Source: an uncultured Eubacteriales bacterium (lineage in GTDB: Bacteria > Bacillota > Clostridia > Peptostreptococcales > Anaerovoracaceae). Taken from it: a stretch of DNA of 64,000 bases. The stretch spans positions 1 through 64,000 of the forward strand of contig CACYYD010000003.1 of assembly GCA_902778585.1 (NCBI GenBank), in the 5' to 3' direction. The position numbers and the translations under genes were made by a program. Below the pieces are notes generated by a model. The model saw only the letters and a list, made by a program, of their open reading frames with translations, was not told where the DNA came from and did no database searches. Shown here piece after piece: positions 52,726-62,636 of the stretch. How positions within the stretch are numbered: the first letter of the stretch is position 1; each line of letters begins with the position of its first letter.

Positions 52726-53674
52726 TTTTTATGACTTCCTTCATTTCATTAAGGTCTGCGGCCTCGTTCGCCATTCTCCTTACGGCAGCGGAACCACGCA
52801 TCCCTTTTGTGTATCGCATTATGTATTTTCTGAACTCCCGGACTCCGGTCCCTTCGCCTTTCAGCTCACAGAGCATCTCAAGATGCCTTATCATCATGGA
52901 TACCCTTTCTTCGTCTGACGGGCGCGGCGGGATATCCTGTCCCTTCCAGGCTGCGTCGAGCTCTCTGAATATCCATGGATTCCCGAGCGCTCCGCGGCCT
53001 ATCATGACCATATCGCATCCCGTCTCCGAGAGCATGCTCATTCCCGAAGCCGCATCCGTTACATCTCCGCTGGCTATCACCGGGACACTGAGCGCGTCTT
53101 TCACCGCCCTGATTATTCCCCGGTCGGCCTCGCCGCTGTAATACTGGCTCCTGGTCCTTCCGTGAACGCATACGGCAGCCGCTCCGCCCTCTTCTGCAGC
53201 CAGCGCGACCTCTACCGCGTTTATATGCTTTTCGTCGAAGCCCTTGCGGATCTTGACGGTCACCGGCTTGCGGGTGGCAGCTGTCACTGCCTTTACGATA
53301 TCGAAGACGAGTCCGGGATCCTGCATGAGAGCCGATCCGTCGCCGTTTCTGACTACCTTAGGGACCGGGCAGCCCATGTTTATGTCGAGCACTTTGTTTG
53401 GGAGGCTGTCGAGATGTTTTGCCGCAAAGGCCATTATCTCGGGCTCGCTCCCGAATATCTGGATCGCCGCAGGTCCGGCGTTCTCAGGGATATATGTGAG
53501 TTCACCGGTCTTGCTGCCTCCGTAGTACAGCCCTTTTGCGCTCACCATCTCCGTGTAAGTGAGAGAAGCGCCCTGCTCTTCGCAGAGGGTCCTCATCACG
53601 GCGTCCGTAAAGCCCGCCAGCGGGGCAAGGACCCAAGGGGATGCAAGCTCAAGACTGCCTATCCTGAGGCTCAT
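52718..53674 (-). CDS. dusB: tRNA-dihydrouridine synthase (DusB-like)
   Basis: 318 aa. FMN-dependent reduction of uridines in tRNA. APLAGFTDAVMRTLCEEQGA, INMGCPVPKVVRNGDGSALM (catalytic Cys), TVKIRKG, CVHGRTRSQYYSG and MIGRGALGNPWIF are all present, with a C-terminal helical tRNA-binding domain. 4-nt overlap with coaX. Confidence 0.93.
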   Translation of the reverse strand: MSLRIGSLELASPWVLAPLAGFTDAVMRTLCEEQGASLTYTEMVSAKGLYYGGSKTGELTYIPENAGPAAIQIFGSEPEIMAFAAKHLDSLPNKVLDINMGCPVPKVVRNGDGSALMQDPGLVFDIVKAVTAATRKPVTVKIRKGFDEKHINAVEVALAAEEGGAAAVCVHGRTRSQYYSGEADRGIIRAVKDALSVPVIASGDVTDAASGMSMLSETGCDMVMIGRGALGNPWIFRELDAAWKGQDIPPRPSDEERVSMMIRHLEMLCELKGEGTGVREFRKYIMRYTKGMRGSAAVRRMANEAADLNEMKEVIKIG

Positions 53675-54489
53675 CGATCCTGAAGGACTCTCTTCTTGTT
53701 GAGTCCCTTGTTTTTCTCATGAAGCATCTGCAGGCCATCAAGTGTCAGCCTCCTGTCGATGCAGTCGATGCAGTCGACACCGCTCGCGACCATCGTAGCC
53801 ATACCGCCTGTCGCTATTACCTTTATGTCCTCAGGCTTGCAGCCGAGTTCCTTGCTCATCTCGTCCTTCATGCCTCTTACCATGTGCTCGGTAAAGCCCA
53901 TGTGTCCGTAAATGAGACCTGACTGCATGGATTCGGATGTGTTACGGCAGATAAACTTTCCCGGGAGCTCGAGGTCTACGTTAGGGAGTTTTGCGGTGTG
54001 CTCAAAGAGAGCCGCAGCCTGCGTCTTGATCCCCGGTGCGATAGCTCCGCCCAGGAAGCATCCGTCCGCGGATACGCAGCAGAATGTAGTCGCCGTTCCG
54101 AAGTCGATGACTATGAGGTCTCCGCCGTATCTCGTGTGAGCAGCTACGGAATTGACTATTCTGTCCGATCCGACCTGTCTCGGGTCTTCGTACTTGATCC
54201 TCAGACCCGTCTTGATGCCCTGCTCAACGACGATAGGGTTTTTATCGTAGAATTTAAGGCACATATGCTCGAGTGTGAACAGGAGCGAAGGAACTACAGA
54301 GCTGATGATTATGTCATCTATGTCTTCTGCCTTTATCTCGACCCTTCTGAACATCGAGTCGATTATGGTGCCGTACTCGTCCGCAGAGCGCTTATTGTCG
54401 GTGGCAAGTCTCCAGCTATCCACCAGCGTGTCGCCCTCGAATACGCCGAGAACTATGTTTGTGTTGCCGACATCGATCGCAAGCAGCAT
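53671..54489 (-). CDS. coaX: Type III pantothenate kinase
   Basis: 272 aa. First step of CoA synthesis. MLLAIDVGNTNIVLGVF (phosphate loop), VGSDRIVNSVAA, IVIDFGTATTFCCV and GGAIAPGIKTQAAALFEHTAKLP mark the CoaX ASKHA fold. Its ATP site is not feedback-inhibited by CoA in known members. Located between dusB and a PucR regulator. Confidence 0.95.
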   Translation of the reverse strand: MLLAIDVGNTNIVLGVFEGDTLVDSWRLATDNKRSADEYGTIIDSMFRRVEIKAEDIDDIIISSVVPSLLFTLEHMCLKFYDKNPIVVEQGIKTGLRIKYEDPRQVGSDRIVNSVAAHTRYGGDLIVIDFGTATTFCCVSADGCFLGGAIAPGIKTQAAALFEHTAKLPNVDLELPGKFICRNTSESMQSGLIYGHMGFTEHMVRGMKDEMSKELGCKPEDIKVIATGGMATMVASGVDCIDCIDRRLTLDGLQMLHEKNKGLNKKRVLQDR

Positions 54490-54492
54490 TTT

Positions 54493-56070
54493 TTATTCCT
54501 CCTCCAGTCTCTTAAGAGCAAGCGCGAGCGTAAGACCCGGGATGACTCTGTTTGCGGTCATCTCCGCGCCAAGGATCTCATTGGCCTTCTTCAGCCTGTA
54601 CTGGACCGTGTTGTTGTGGATATCCAGGAACTCGGCTGTTCTGCCCGAATTCATTCCGGCATCCAGAACGAATGTGGACAGAGTGTCGATGAGCATTCTC
54701 CCCTTGTTCTGTGACACTTCGCGCTCAAACGGCTCAAGCAGGTCCAGATACATCTTTCTCTGCATCTGAGAACCGCTCTGCATGTAAACGCAGTCGCTTA
54801 CCATGGCGATCTCATACTTTGAGAAGACTCTCTTGTATGGGAATACCTTTTCCATAAATCTGGCCGTCTTGTTTATCATCTTGAAGCCGTCAACGCAGCT
54901 TTCAAGTCTTTCAAAGCCGGTCACATGAAAGATCCTTTCATTCTTCTTGACCGACTTGAGTTCTTCGAACATCTCAAGGCATGCATTCTTGACTTCTATT
55001 CCTCTGTCCTGGCCTCCGTCAGTGTAGATGATGCCGTAGACCTCGTCAGGCTCAGTCGTCGTGAGAAGGCCGAAATCAGCCTCTTTCTTGTACTTCGCGA
55101 GTATATCAAGGAATGTATCAAGATCTTCCCCCACGTTTCTTATATAAAACGCGCTGGTGAACTGCTTGCCGCGGAGTCCGGATTCGTCGAGAAGTGTATG
55201 GCAGAATGCGATATCGCCGCGGACTGCCGACTTTATGAACTCGGATCTCGAATCCCTGTCCGGAGTGTACTTCCACATGCCTATCGCGATCTCGATTGAT
55301 CTTGCGAGCTTGGTCATCTCGGATACCGAATATTCATCATCGTTGTCGACGATGACGAGGATGTATCTGCTTTCCTTGATATCGATGAATCCCCAGTAAG
55401 TTATGACGCCTTCGACATCAACACGTGTGAAGCTGTTCACGGAAAAAGCGTCCAGCTTTCTCGCAGCATGCACCGCATCCTCGATCTTGACAAGGTGTCT
55501 TGTCTCAACGGTGAGTATGGTGTTGAACTCCTCGGTCATCAGCACTACCTGGTATTTATTGCAGAGTGCCGCCTCTCTCAGAGCATCAGGGAAGCTGCTG
55601 TGGCTCTCAAAGTTGAGCAGATGGTACATCGTGTTGTTGAGAACATTGTCAGAGTAAGTTTCCCCGTAGAGTATCTTATCGATGACCTGCTCTATGAGCA
55701 TGCTGTATGTTATATGGTCTTCTTCTCCGATCGTTATGAGCGGAAGACCAACTGTCTCTGCCTCATTCACGACTTCGTCGGAGACCTTTGTGACCCCTTT
55801 CTCGTTGAGGAAGATCACAAGCGCACTTACGTCCTTAGCTGCAAGCCCGTCCACGATCTTCTTCTGCACGTCGATGTCATGGCTGCATGTCCAGAAGTGG
55901 GAAAGGACCATCTGATCCTTCTCTCCGTTTCTTTCGACACCCATGCCGAGATCAGCTTCATCAAACACCGAAACGGATTTCACGCGCCTGTCGAGCATTT
56001 CAGCGCATGAAAGGACCTTTGCGTTCCTGAATGAATCCAGTTTCAGACAATCATTTACGTTTATTTTCAT
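54493..56070 (-). CDS. PucR/CdaR-type transcriptional regulator
   Basis: 525 aa. An N-terminal PucR sensor domain (about 5-125), a central GGDEF-like/CdaR-type region, and a C-terminal HTH_30 with LLIDTLSTFVLDAGMNSGRTAEFLDIHNNTVQYRLKKANEILG, abridged here as the signature. Members control purine, sugar-acid or amino-acid catabolism in response to small ligands. It lies 3 nt upstream of coaX, which suggests operon packing rather than function. Confidence 0.85.
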   Translation of the reverse strand: MKINVNDCLKLDSFRNAKVLSCAEMLDRRVKSVSVFDEADLGMGVERNGEKDQMVLSHFWTCSHDIDVQKKIVDGLAAKDVSALVIFLNEKGVTKVSDEVVNEAETVGLPLITIGEEDHITYSMLIEQVIDKILYGETYSDNVLNNTMYHLLNFESHSSFPDALREAALCNKYQVVLMTEEFNTILTVETRHLVKIEDAVHAARKLDAFSVNSFTRVDVEGVITYWGFIDIKESRYILVIVDNDDEYSVSEMTKLARSIEIAIGMWKYTPDRDSRSEFIKSAVRGDIAFCHTLLDESGLRGKQFTSAFYIRNVGEDLDTFLDILAKYKKEADFGLLTTTEPDEVYGIIYTDGGQDRGIEVKNACLEMFEELKSVKKNERIFHVTGFERLESCVDGFKMINKTARFMEKVFPYKRVFSKYEIAMVSDCVYMQSGSQMQRKMYLDLLEPFEREVSQNKGRMLIDTLSTFVLDAGMNSGRTAEFLDIHNNTVQYRLKKANEILGAEMTANRVIPGLTLALALKRLEEE

Positions 56071-56093
56071 TCTATCTCTCCGTTGCTGTGGAC

Positions 56094-58112
56094 TTACTTG
56101 CCGGAATCCGAGTCATCAGGCCCGAAGCTTACCACTTCGCGGTCATCAGGCTCTGCAGCTGCGGCGTGCATCTTCTCGAGCTCTTCCTTCATCTTTATCA
56201 TCTGTTCCTGCTCGAGACGCTTTGCCTCTTCGGCCTCCTGCTTGTTTTTGTGCTCTATCTTTTTGTTCTCGTCCTCAACTTCCTTTTGTATACCCTCAGG
56301 ATCTATCTCGCCATTGTAGAGCCTCTCGAACTGGTCTCCGTCAAGAGTCTCAACGAGCAGCAGAGCCTGTGCGACTCTTTCGAATGCTTCGTCGTTTTCC
56401 TGGAGTATCTTCTTTGTCTCAGCATAGCACTCGCTGAGCAGAGCCCTTATCTCGTGGTCGACTTCAGACGCGACCTCTTCAGAATAATTCTGGCGCGTCG
56501 AGAAGTCCCTTCCGAGGAAGACCTCGTCGTTCGAACTGAACGACACCGGTCCGAGTTTTTCACTGAATCCGTACTTGGTGATCATCTGCCTTGCGATGCC
56601 CGTAGCGCGCTCAAGGTCGTTGCTCGCGCCGGTGGAGATGTCGTCAAGCTTGAGCTCTTCGGCGACTCTTCCGCCGAGGAGGTGCTTGATATTGTCGATC
56701 ATGTGTCCCTTAGTCTCGAAGAACCTGTCTTCTTCAGGCAGCCACATGGTGAATCCGCCTGCCATGCCCCTTGGGATTATGGTGATCTGGTGTACCGGGT
56801 CCGATCCCGGGATAGCCCTCATGACGACGGCATGACCTGCCTCGTGATAAGCCGTGAGCTTCTTCTCCGCGTCGGATATGACTCTCGACTTCTTCTGAGG
56901 TCCTGCCATGACCTTTGTGGTAGCCTCTTCGATCTCGTCCATCCTGATCTTAGTTCCGTTGCGCCTTGCGGTAAGCAGTGCGGCCTCGTTGATCAGGTTC
57001 TCTATGTCTGCCGGCGAGAATCCCGGAGTCCTCTTTGCGAGGATCTCAGGCGAAACGTCGGTGTCAAGCGGCTTGTTCTTTGTGTAGAGTCTGAAGATCT
57101 CTTCCCTTGCCTTTATGTCAGGCATTCCGATCACGATCTGTCTGTCGAATCTGCCCGGTCTCAGAAGAGCTGGGTCAAGTACGTCTGGTCTGTTTGTTGC
57201 GGCAAGGATGATGATACCGAGATTGCCGTCAAATCCGTCCATCTCGACGAGGAGCTGGTTGAGGGTCTGTTCTCTTTCGTCATTGCCTCCGCCGAGTCCG
57301 GCGCCTCTGCGTCTTCCGACTGCGTCGATCTCATCGATGAATACGATGCACGGAGCATTCTTTTTTGCCTCGTTGAAGAGGTCTCTTACTCTCGACGCAC
57401 CTACGCCGACGAACATCTCAACGAAGTCAGATCCGGAGATAGTGAAGAACGGTACTCCCGCCTCGCCTGCTGTCGCACGCGAAATATATGTCTTTCCTGT
57501 ACCCGGCTGTCCTACCATGAGGACGCCCTTAGGGATGCGGGCACCGAGCTTGGTGTACTTGCCCGGATTTCTCAGGAAGTCAACTATTTCGGAAAGTTCT
57601 ACCTTCTCTTCTTCGAGTCCGGCAACATCCTTGAATGTTATGGCCTTTGCGTCGCTCTTATACAGCCTCGCCCTGTTCTTTCCGAACTGGAAGGCCTGCT
57701 TGTTTCCGCCCTGGCTCATCATGAAATAGAAGAGGAATCCCATCGCCGCTATCATGAGTATGGTAGGCAGCAGATTGAGAAGTGTGTATTCCCCCTTCGG
57801 AGGATCACTGTCCAGTTCTATCTTTCCTTCCTCGAGCATAGGATTCACATACTTGTCCTCAAGGTAGCTGATCTCTACCAGTGAAGGAGCGTATGTGACC
57901 TCCTGCTTTCCGGTTTTCGTAGTTCCCGTAAGTCTTCTGTCAGTAATGTTGATGCTCTCATACTGGCCTTTTTCAAGATGATTCGCAAACTGCGAGAACT
58001 TGACCTCTTTGACATCTGCATTCCCCGCCATACTGCGAACCATCATGGACAGGGACAGTACAACAATGAAGATGATCATATATGTACCGATGCTTCTTCC
58101 GAAATTCTTCAA
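56094..58112 (-). CDS. ftsH: ATP-dependent zinc metalloprotease FtsH
   Basis: 672 aa from a TTG start at 58112 (AAAGGAAA 9 nt upstream; the longer ATG frame to 58148 has no ribosome binding site). Two N-terminal TMs flank an outside loop. The AAA domain has GQPGTGKT (the family usually reads GPPGTGKT), a second-region [21 protein letters not shown], then zinc site YHEAGHAVV. It degrades misfolded membrane and some soluble proteins. A Glu/Lys-rich coiled tail ends the chain. 76 nt after tilS. Confidence 0.95.
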   Translation of the reverse strand: MKNFGRSIGTYMIIFIVVLSLSMMVRSMAGNADVKEVKFSQFANHLEKGQYESINITDRRLTGTTKTGKQEVTYAPSLVEISYLEDKYVNPMLEEGKIELDSDPPKGEYTLLNLLPTILMIAAMGFLFYFMMSQGGNKQAFQFGKNRARLYKSDAKAITFKDVAGLEEEKVELSEIVDFLRNPGKYTKLGARIPKGVLMVGQPGTGKTYISRATAGEAGVPFFTISGSDFVEMFVGVGASRVRDLFNEAKKNAPCIVFIDEIDAVGRRRGAGLGGGNDEREQTLNQLLVEMDGFDGNLGIIILAATNRPDVLDPALLRPGRFDRQIVIGMPDIKAREEIFRLYTKNKPLDTDVSPEILAKRTPGFSPADIENLINEAALLTARRNGTKIRMDEIEEATTKVMAGPQKKSRVISDAEKKLTAYHEAGHAVVMRAIPGSDPVHQITIIPRGMAGGFTMWLPEEDRFFETKGHMIDNIKHLLGGRVAEELKLDDISTGASNDLERATGIARQMITKYGFSEKLGPVSFSSNDEVFLGRDFSTRQNYSEEVASEVDHEIRALLSECYAETKKILQENDEAFERVAQALLLVETLDGDQFERLYNGEIDPEGIQKEVEDENKKIEHKNKQEAEEAKRLEQEQMIKMKEELEKMHAAAAEPDDREVVSFGPDDSDSGK

Positions 58113-58188
58113 TTGTTCGTTTCCTTTCTTGTATAAAAAAAGCGGCACTAAAAAAGCGTCTCATTTTGTGTTCCAAGCACAAATTTTA

Positions 58189-59616
58189 TCATAGGGTCTC
58201 GTCTAATTCAATCAAAAGAACCCTCTTAGTCTTATCTGTTATATGAAATTTTGGTGAATATCTTCCCTTTGTTTTTTCCGGCTCTCTGCTGAAATACCTG
58301 CTCGGGAGCACCCAAAGGACCTCGCTGCCGATGCAGACCATCAGTATGCTGTCCCTTGCGGCCTTCCTGACTTTGGAGTCTACCAGCAAGTCCTGTATCT
58401 TTTTCTTTCCGTGCCTAATAGGCAGGTAGTCGCCTTCCCTGCGTGTCCTGAGGACAAGGTCGCCCAGCCTTCCCGGATACTCTTCATTGAACTTGTCAAA
58501 GTCGAAAGCGGCATACGGAGCGTCCTCCACCGGTGCAAAGTCCTTTGCCATTATCACCTGCGGATGGATGCTTATGCTGGTATCCGGAGCGATCACCTCT
58601 TCATTCGCCGAGAATACTATCCTGTCGTATTCCTTTCTGGCCCTTATGCCGAAAGGAAGGTCTATGCCCGCGGACGGATGGTCATTGTAGATCAGGCCCG
58701 TCACCGCGGATATGTTCTCGTAAGTCGCGCATGATTCAAGCTTCAGCAGGTCGAAGATCAGTCCCACGATACGGCTGTTTACCGGCACCGGATTGCTCTT
58801 GAGATCTGCAGTGTTGAGAACGGCTTCCTCACGGTCCGGATCGATAGTTATGTTTCCGATGTAATCCGCTATCGCGAATTCCCTTATCACCGCGTCGTCC
58901 ATGGACGCGAGTTCGGCATAGCGCCTAAGGTTTTCCTTGATCTTAGGGTTGAAGTTCTTCTCAAGATAAGGGATAAGCTCATTCCTTATCCTGTTGCGCG
59001 TGTACTTGTTGTCGCTGTTGGACTTGTCGATATTCGGCTTCAGCCTGTTTTCCTTTATATATGCTTCGATGTCGCTTCTTTCCACGCCGAGGAGCGGGCG
59101 CACGATCGTATAGCCCGCAGCCGATGCCCTTACGGCAGGAATACCCGCAAGTCCGTGAGGGCCCGTGCCTCTGAGCAGTCTGAAGAGCACTGTCTCCGCC
59201 TGGTCGTCCGCGTTGTGCGCAACGGCGATGACTATCTTTTCAGGCGGTATCCCGTCCTCTTCGAATTCTGCAGCGACCTCGTCGAATATCTCGTATCTCA
59301 TCTGCCTGCCGGCTTCCTCTACGGACACACCGAGCTCAGTGGCGAGATCACTGCACGATGCCTCGTATACGCGGAGGTCGAGGTCCATGCGGAAGCATAT
59401 GTCCTCAAGGTGCTCGCATTCAGCCGCTGCTTCAGGCCTCAGCATGTGATTGACGTGCACAGGCTCTATCATGAGATCGTACATGTCAGCTATGCTGTTC
59501 AGTGCGTGCAGAAGGCACAGCGAATCTGGCCCGCCCGATACGCCGGCTATTACAACCGATGCAGGAGGGATGAGTCCGCTGTCGATTATCGTGTCGATTA
59601 TAAGATTTCTTTTCAT
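58189..59616 (-). CDS. tilS: tRNA(Ile)-lysidine synthase
   Basis: 475 aa. It modifies C34 of the AUA-reading tRNA-Ile to lysidine, an essential reaction. PP-loop AGVSGGPDSLCLLH, VNHMLRPEAAAECEHLE, AVAHNADDQAETVLFRLLRGTG, RPLLGVERSDIEAYI, and the TilS-specific C-terminal domain (LVLRTRREGDYLPIRHGKKKIQDLLVD). It is next to ftsH, as in many Firmicutes. Confidence 0.95.
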   Translation of the reverse strand: MKRNLIIDTIIDSGLIPPASVVIAGVSGGPDSLCLLHALNSIADMYDLMIEPVHVNHMLRPEAAAECEHLEDICFRMDLDLRVYEASCSDLATELGVSVEEAGRQMRYEIFDEVAAEFEEDGIPPEKIVIAVAHNADDQAETVLFRLLRGTGPHGLAGIPAVRASAAGYTIVRPLLGVERSDIEAYIKENRLKPNIDKSNSDNKYTRNRIRNELIPYLEKNFNPKIKENLRRYAELASMDDAVIREFAIADYIGNITIDPDREEAVLNTADLKSNPVPVNSRIVGLIFDLLKLESCATYENISAVTGLIYNDHPSAGIDLPFGIRARKEYDRIVFSANEEVIAPDTSISIHPQVIMAKDFAPVEDAPYAAFDFDKFNEEYPGRLGDLVLRTRREGDYLPIRHGKKKIQDLLVDSKVRKAARDSILMVCIGSEVLWVLPSRYFSREPEKTKGRYSPKFHITDKTKRVLLIELDETL

Positions 59617-59652
59617 AGTCTTTGTTTTATATGCAGTTGCAGGGCGCGCCGC

Positions 59653-60483
59653 TTACTGCTCTATCCCGAAAAAGTGCTTTGCGTTCTCAGTCAGGATGCG
59701 CGCGGTCTCTTCATAATCAAGACCTTTGAGTATGGACATGCGCCTTACTATGTGTTCGATGTACGGCGACATATTAGGTCTGCCGCGGAGTGGCTCCGGT
59801 GCCATATACGGGGCGTCGGTCTCCGACATCAGGTATTCAATCGGAAGCTGTCTTACCACCTCGGCTGCCTTTTTTCCATTTTTGAAGGTAACAGGTCCGC
59901 CGAGTGACATAGTCGCGCCGAGCTTTGCGTATTCGAGCGCGAGTTCGGGCGATCCCGAAAAGCAATGCATCTGGACGCGGGCGTCAGGCTTAGGTCCGTC
60001 AGCGGTCATCCTTGGCGGGAACCACGACTTGCGCTCATCAGAGAATGCGCCCTCCTCTTTGAGAATGTCCATCGTGAGCTGATGGGCATCTCTCGAGTGG
60101 ATCATGATAGGCATCTTAAGCTCATTTGCCAGTCTTATCTGCTTTCTGAAGAGGACCTGCTGCTCTTCGCGGTCATCCGTCCCGTAATAGAAGTCCAGAC
60201 CGATCTCGCCTATGGCGACAGCCTTCGGATCGGCCGCGAGCCGGCGGATCTCTTCGATGTCGGCATCAGTATACGAGGACGCGTGGTCGGGATGTATCCC
60301 GACAGCCGCGTAGCACCATGGATACGCGGCTGCGTCAGCGAGCGCTTGCTTCGCTGACGCCACGCAGTCCGCCACATCGACGATGTATCCGACATCCGAC
60401 GCTTCGATCGCGGCCGCTATCTCCCGTCTTTCCTCTTCACTGTATTTCTCAAAGTTTAAGTGTGTATGCGCGTCAAACAGCAT
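59653..60483 (-). CDS. tatD: TatD family metal-dependent DNase
   Basis: 276 aa from ATG at 60483 (an ATG 12 nt further up is also in frame). LFDAHTHLNF, AIGEIGLDFYYG, PIMIHSRDAHQ, MHCFSGSPELA and SETDAPYMAPEP give the metal ligands of the TatD TIM barrel. It has DNA exonuclease or deacylase-like activity in relatives. Follows metG, precedes tilS. Confidence 0.92.
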   Translation of the reverse strand: MLFDAHTHLNFEKYSEEERREIAAAIEASDVGYIVDVADCVASAKQALADAAAYPWCYAAVGIHPDHASSYTDADIEEIRRLAADPKAVAIGEIGLDFYYGTDDREEQQVLFRKQIRLANELKMPIMIHSRDAHQLTMDILKEEGAFSDERKSWFPPRMTADGPKPDARVQMHCFSGSPELALEYAKLGATMSLGGPVTFKNGKKAAEVVRQLPIEYLMSETDAPYMAPEPLRGRPNMSPYIEHIVRRMSILKGLDYEETARILTENAKHFFGIEQ

Positions 60484-60505
60484 TGCCTCTGTCATCCTTC
60501 AAAAT

Positions 60506-60553
60506 GAAAAAATGGTGTATTTTCCAAACATTTCATTCAAAATATACACCATT
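60506..60553 (-). terminator. Terminator of metG
   Basis: AATGGTGTA (60511-60519) and TACACCATT (60545-60553) form a stem, extended by A-T pairs, with a T6 tail on the minus strand (60506-60511). It lies between metG and tatD, so tatD probably has some independent expression. Confidence 0.72.
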
Positions 60554-60625
60554 TCATCGATCCATTGTCCATGGCTGCGATCAGATACCGGCAGCCCTTT
60601 CCTTTTTTATTTTGCCGCAGCCGCC

Positions 60626-62218
60626 TTACTTCGCTGCCGCCTCTGCTCCGAGAGCATACAGCTCATCGAGTTCCTTGTCGATGTCGAGTCTCGGGAAGAG
60701 CATTGCGCCCTTCTCGACCTTGCAGCCGTCCATCTTGTAGAACTCGAAAGCGTCTTCCCAGTCCACCTTGACGTCTGCCAGTCCGAGCTGCTCTCTCATG
60801 CGGTCTGTAGTCGTATGCATGAATGGCTCGATGAGTACCGAGACTATTCTCAGCGACTCAGCAAGGTTTCTCATTACTGTGTCGAGTTCGTCCTTTCTGG
60901 ACTCATCCTTCGCGAGCACCCAAGGAGTCTTCTCGTCGATGTATTTGTTTGCGCGTCTGATGAGGATCCATATCTCCTCGAGCGCCATATTGAACCTGAA
61001 TTCGTCCATGTGGGCGGCTACCTTGCCGGCAACGGCTGTAGCCATCGAGATGAGTTCCTCGTCGATCTCATCCTTTGTCTTTGCTTCAGGAACATCTCCG
61101 CCGCAGTACTTGACGATCATGGAGACTGTTCTCGAGAGCAGGTTTCCGAGGTCGTTTGCCAGGTCGAAGTTCATTCTCTTGAGCATTACCTCATTTGTGA
61201 AGTTGCCGTCCTGTCCGAATGTGTATTCCCTCAGCAGGAAGTACTTCAGAGCGTCGATACCGTAGCGGTCGATCAGAACTACAGGATCGATGACGTCCTC
61301 GCCCTTCGAAGCCTTGGACTTCGAGACCTTCTCTCCGCCGAGGAGCAGCCATCCGTGTCCTCTAACCTGCTTAGGCAGAGGCAGGTCTGCGCTCATCAGC
61401 ATTGCAGGCCAGATGATCGAGTGGAATCTTACGATCTCCTTTCCTACCAGGTGTACGTCTGCAGGCCAGTACTTGTTGTACTTCTCGCAGTCGTCCGGTC
61501 CGCCGAGAGCTGTCACGTAGTTTGAGAGAGCGTCGACCCATACGTACATTACGTGCTTAGGGTCGTTCGGTACAGGAATGCCCCAGTCGAAGGTGCATCT
61601 CGAAACGCAGAGGTCCTCGAGGCCCTGCTCGATGAAGCTTCTCATCTCGTTTCTTCTTGTCTCCGGCTCAAGGAATTCCGGATGCTCGTCGTAAAGCTTC
61701 AGGATCTTGTCAGCGTAGTTCGACAGCTTGAAGAAGTATGCCTCTTCGCTTGCCTTCTCTACAGGTCTTCCGCAGTCAGGGCACTTTCCGTCTACCAGCT
61801 GGCTCTCTGTCCAGAAGGATTCGCACGGTGTGCAGTAAAGTCCCTCATACGACCCCTTATATATATCGCCCTTGTCATACATCCTCTGCCAGATTTTCTG
61901 TACTCTGGTCATGTGTCTCTCTTCGGTAGTTCTGATGAAATCATCGTAAGAGATCTCCATAGTAGCCCAGAGGTCCTTGATGCCGGCAACGATCTCGTCG
62001 ACGTACTCCTGAGGAGTAACGCCCTTTTCGATCGCCTTTGTCTGTATCTTCTGTCCGTGCTCGTCAGTTCCCGTAAGGAACATTACATCGTAGCCCTGCA
62101 GTCTCTTGAATCTGGCCATGGCGTCTGCCATTACCGTGCAGTATGTGTGTCCGATGTGCAGGTTTGAACTCGGATAGTAAATAGGTGTGCTGATGTAGTA
62201 AGTGCCTTTGTTTTCCAT
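60626..62218 (-). CDS. metG: Methionyl-tRNA synthetase
   Basis: 530 aa from ATG at 62218 (AAAGGAAG upstream). Class I signature YYPSSNLHIGHTY, zinc knuckle CTPCESFW...GKCPDCG, KVSKSKASKG (KMSKS) and an alpha-helical anticodon-binding domain. The C-terminal tRNA-binding (EMAP/Trbp111-like) dimer domain found in longer MetRS is absent, as in other short forms. No T-box leader was seen upstream. Confidence 0.95.
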   Translation of the reverse strand: MENKGTYYISTPIYYPSSNLHIGHTYCTVMADAMARFKRLQGYDVMFLTGTDEHGQKIQTKAIEKGVTPQEYVDEIVAGIKDLWATMEISYDDFIRTTEERHMTRVQKIWQRMYDKGDIYKGSYEGLYCTPCESFWTESQLVDGKCPDCGRPVEKASEEAYFFKLSNYADKILKLYDEHPEFLEPETRRNEMRSFIEQGLEDLCVSRCTFDWGIPVPNDPKHVMYVWVDALSNYVTALGGPDDCEKYNKYWPADVHLVGKEIVRFHSIIWPAMLMSADLPLPKQVRGHGWLLLGGEKVSKSKASKGEDVIDPVVLIDRYGIDALKYFLLREYTFGQDGNFTNEVMLKRMNFDLANDLGNLLSRTVSMIVKYCGGDVPEAKTKDEIDEELISMATAVAGKVAAHMDEFRFNMALEEIWILIRRANKYIDEKTPWVLAKDESRKDELDTVMRNLAESLRIVSVLIEPFMHTTTDRMREQLGLADVKVDWEDAFEFYKMDGCKVEKGAMLFPRLDIDKELDELYALGAEAAAK

Positions 62219-62250
62219 TTTCTTCCTTTCACGCCCGAATGGGGGCTTTC

Positions 62251-62421
62251 TCAATATTTCCCGTATTCCTTTTCGTCAATGCTCCAGTCGCCGCTTCCCG
62301 GTTCTCCCTCGGAAACGAACGAATCGATCAGCTTTGAAGTAGCGATCGCCAGAGACCATATTGCAGCGCTTATCATGAGCGCTCCGAACACGGATATTTC
62401 AATCTTTTTATTATGATCCAT
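62251..62421 (-). CDS. Small single-TM protein, 56 aa, upstream of metG
   Basis: ATG at 62421 with AAAGGAG upstream, TGA at 62251-62253. The protein has a short charged start, one hydrophobic helix (about 8-30, ISVFGALMISAAIWSLAIAT) and an acidic, Gly-containing tail. No family recognised. It lies 32 nt before metG and shares its promoter. It could be a true small membrane protein or a leader ORF. Confidence 0.6.
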   Translation of the reverse strand: MDHNKKIEISVFGALMISAAIWSLAIATSKLIDSFVSEGEPGSGDWSIDEKEYGKY

Positions 62422-62520
62422 GTTTTTCTCCTTTACAGCTACGCCGCTGTGATCAACAAAATGATTCTATCGGAGGAGCTTGCCTCCGCAGATCAATCGT
62501 TTCATCCTTACGGCAACGCC
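62422..62520 (-). repeat. Imperfect duplication in the metG leader
   Basis: Two about 44-nt stretches on the minus strand look alike: one runs from the -10 box (about 62500-62544) and one lies just before the small ORF (about 62424-62468). Both read ATA-AATC-TTT--TTGAT--CA-CGGCGT-GC-GTAA-GGA. Between them CGGAGG (62471-62476) and CCTCCG (62483-62488) form a hairpin that includes a Shine-Dalgarno-like sequence. A duplication of promoter and leader is the likely origin. Confidence 0.45.
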
Positions 62521-62538
62521 GATGCAATCAACGAAAAG

Positions 62539-62567
62539 ATTATACCAAACGCCTTCTGCGCTGTCAT
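62539..62567 (-). promoter_or_regulatory. Promoter of the 56-aa ORF and metG
   Basis: On the minus strand ATGACA (62562-62567) and TATAAT (62539-62544) are 17 nt apart. Confidence 0.65.
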
Positions 62568-62636
62568 CGAAAAATTGTGGTCAAACAACAAAAAATCCCT
62601 TCCTCCTTAATGACTGTGCTGTGTTATCATTGAGCC

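Noticed and set aside
62422..62636. T-box leader before metG
   Set aside because: No AGGGTGG-type T-box sequence or specifier stem could be recognised on the minus strand.
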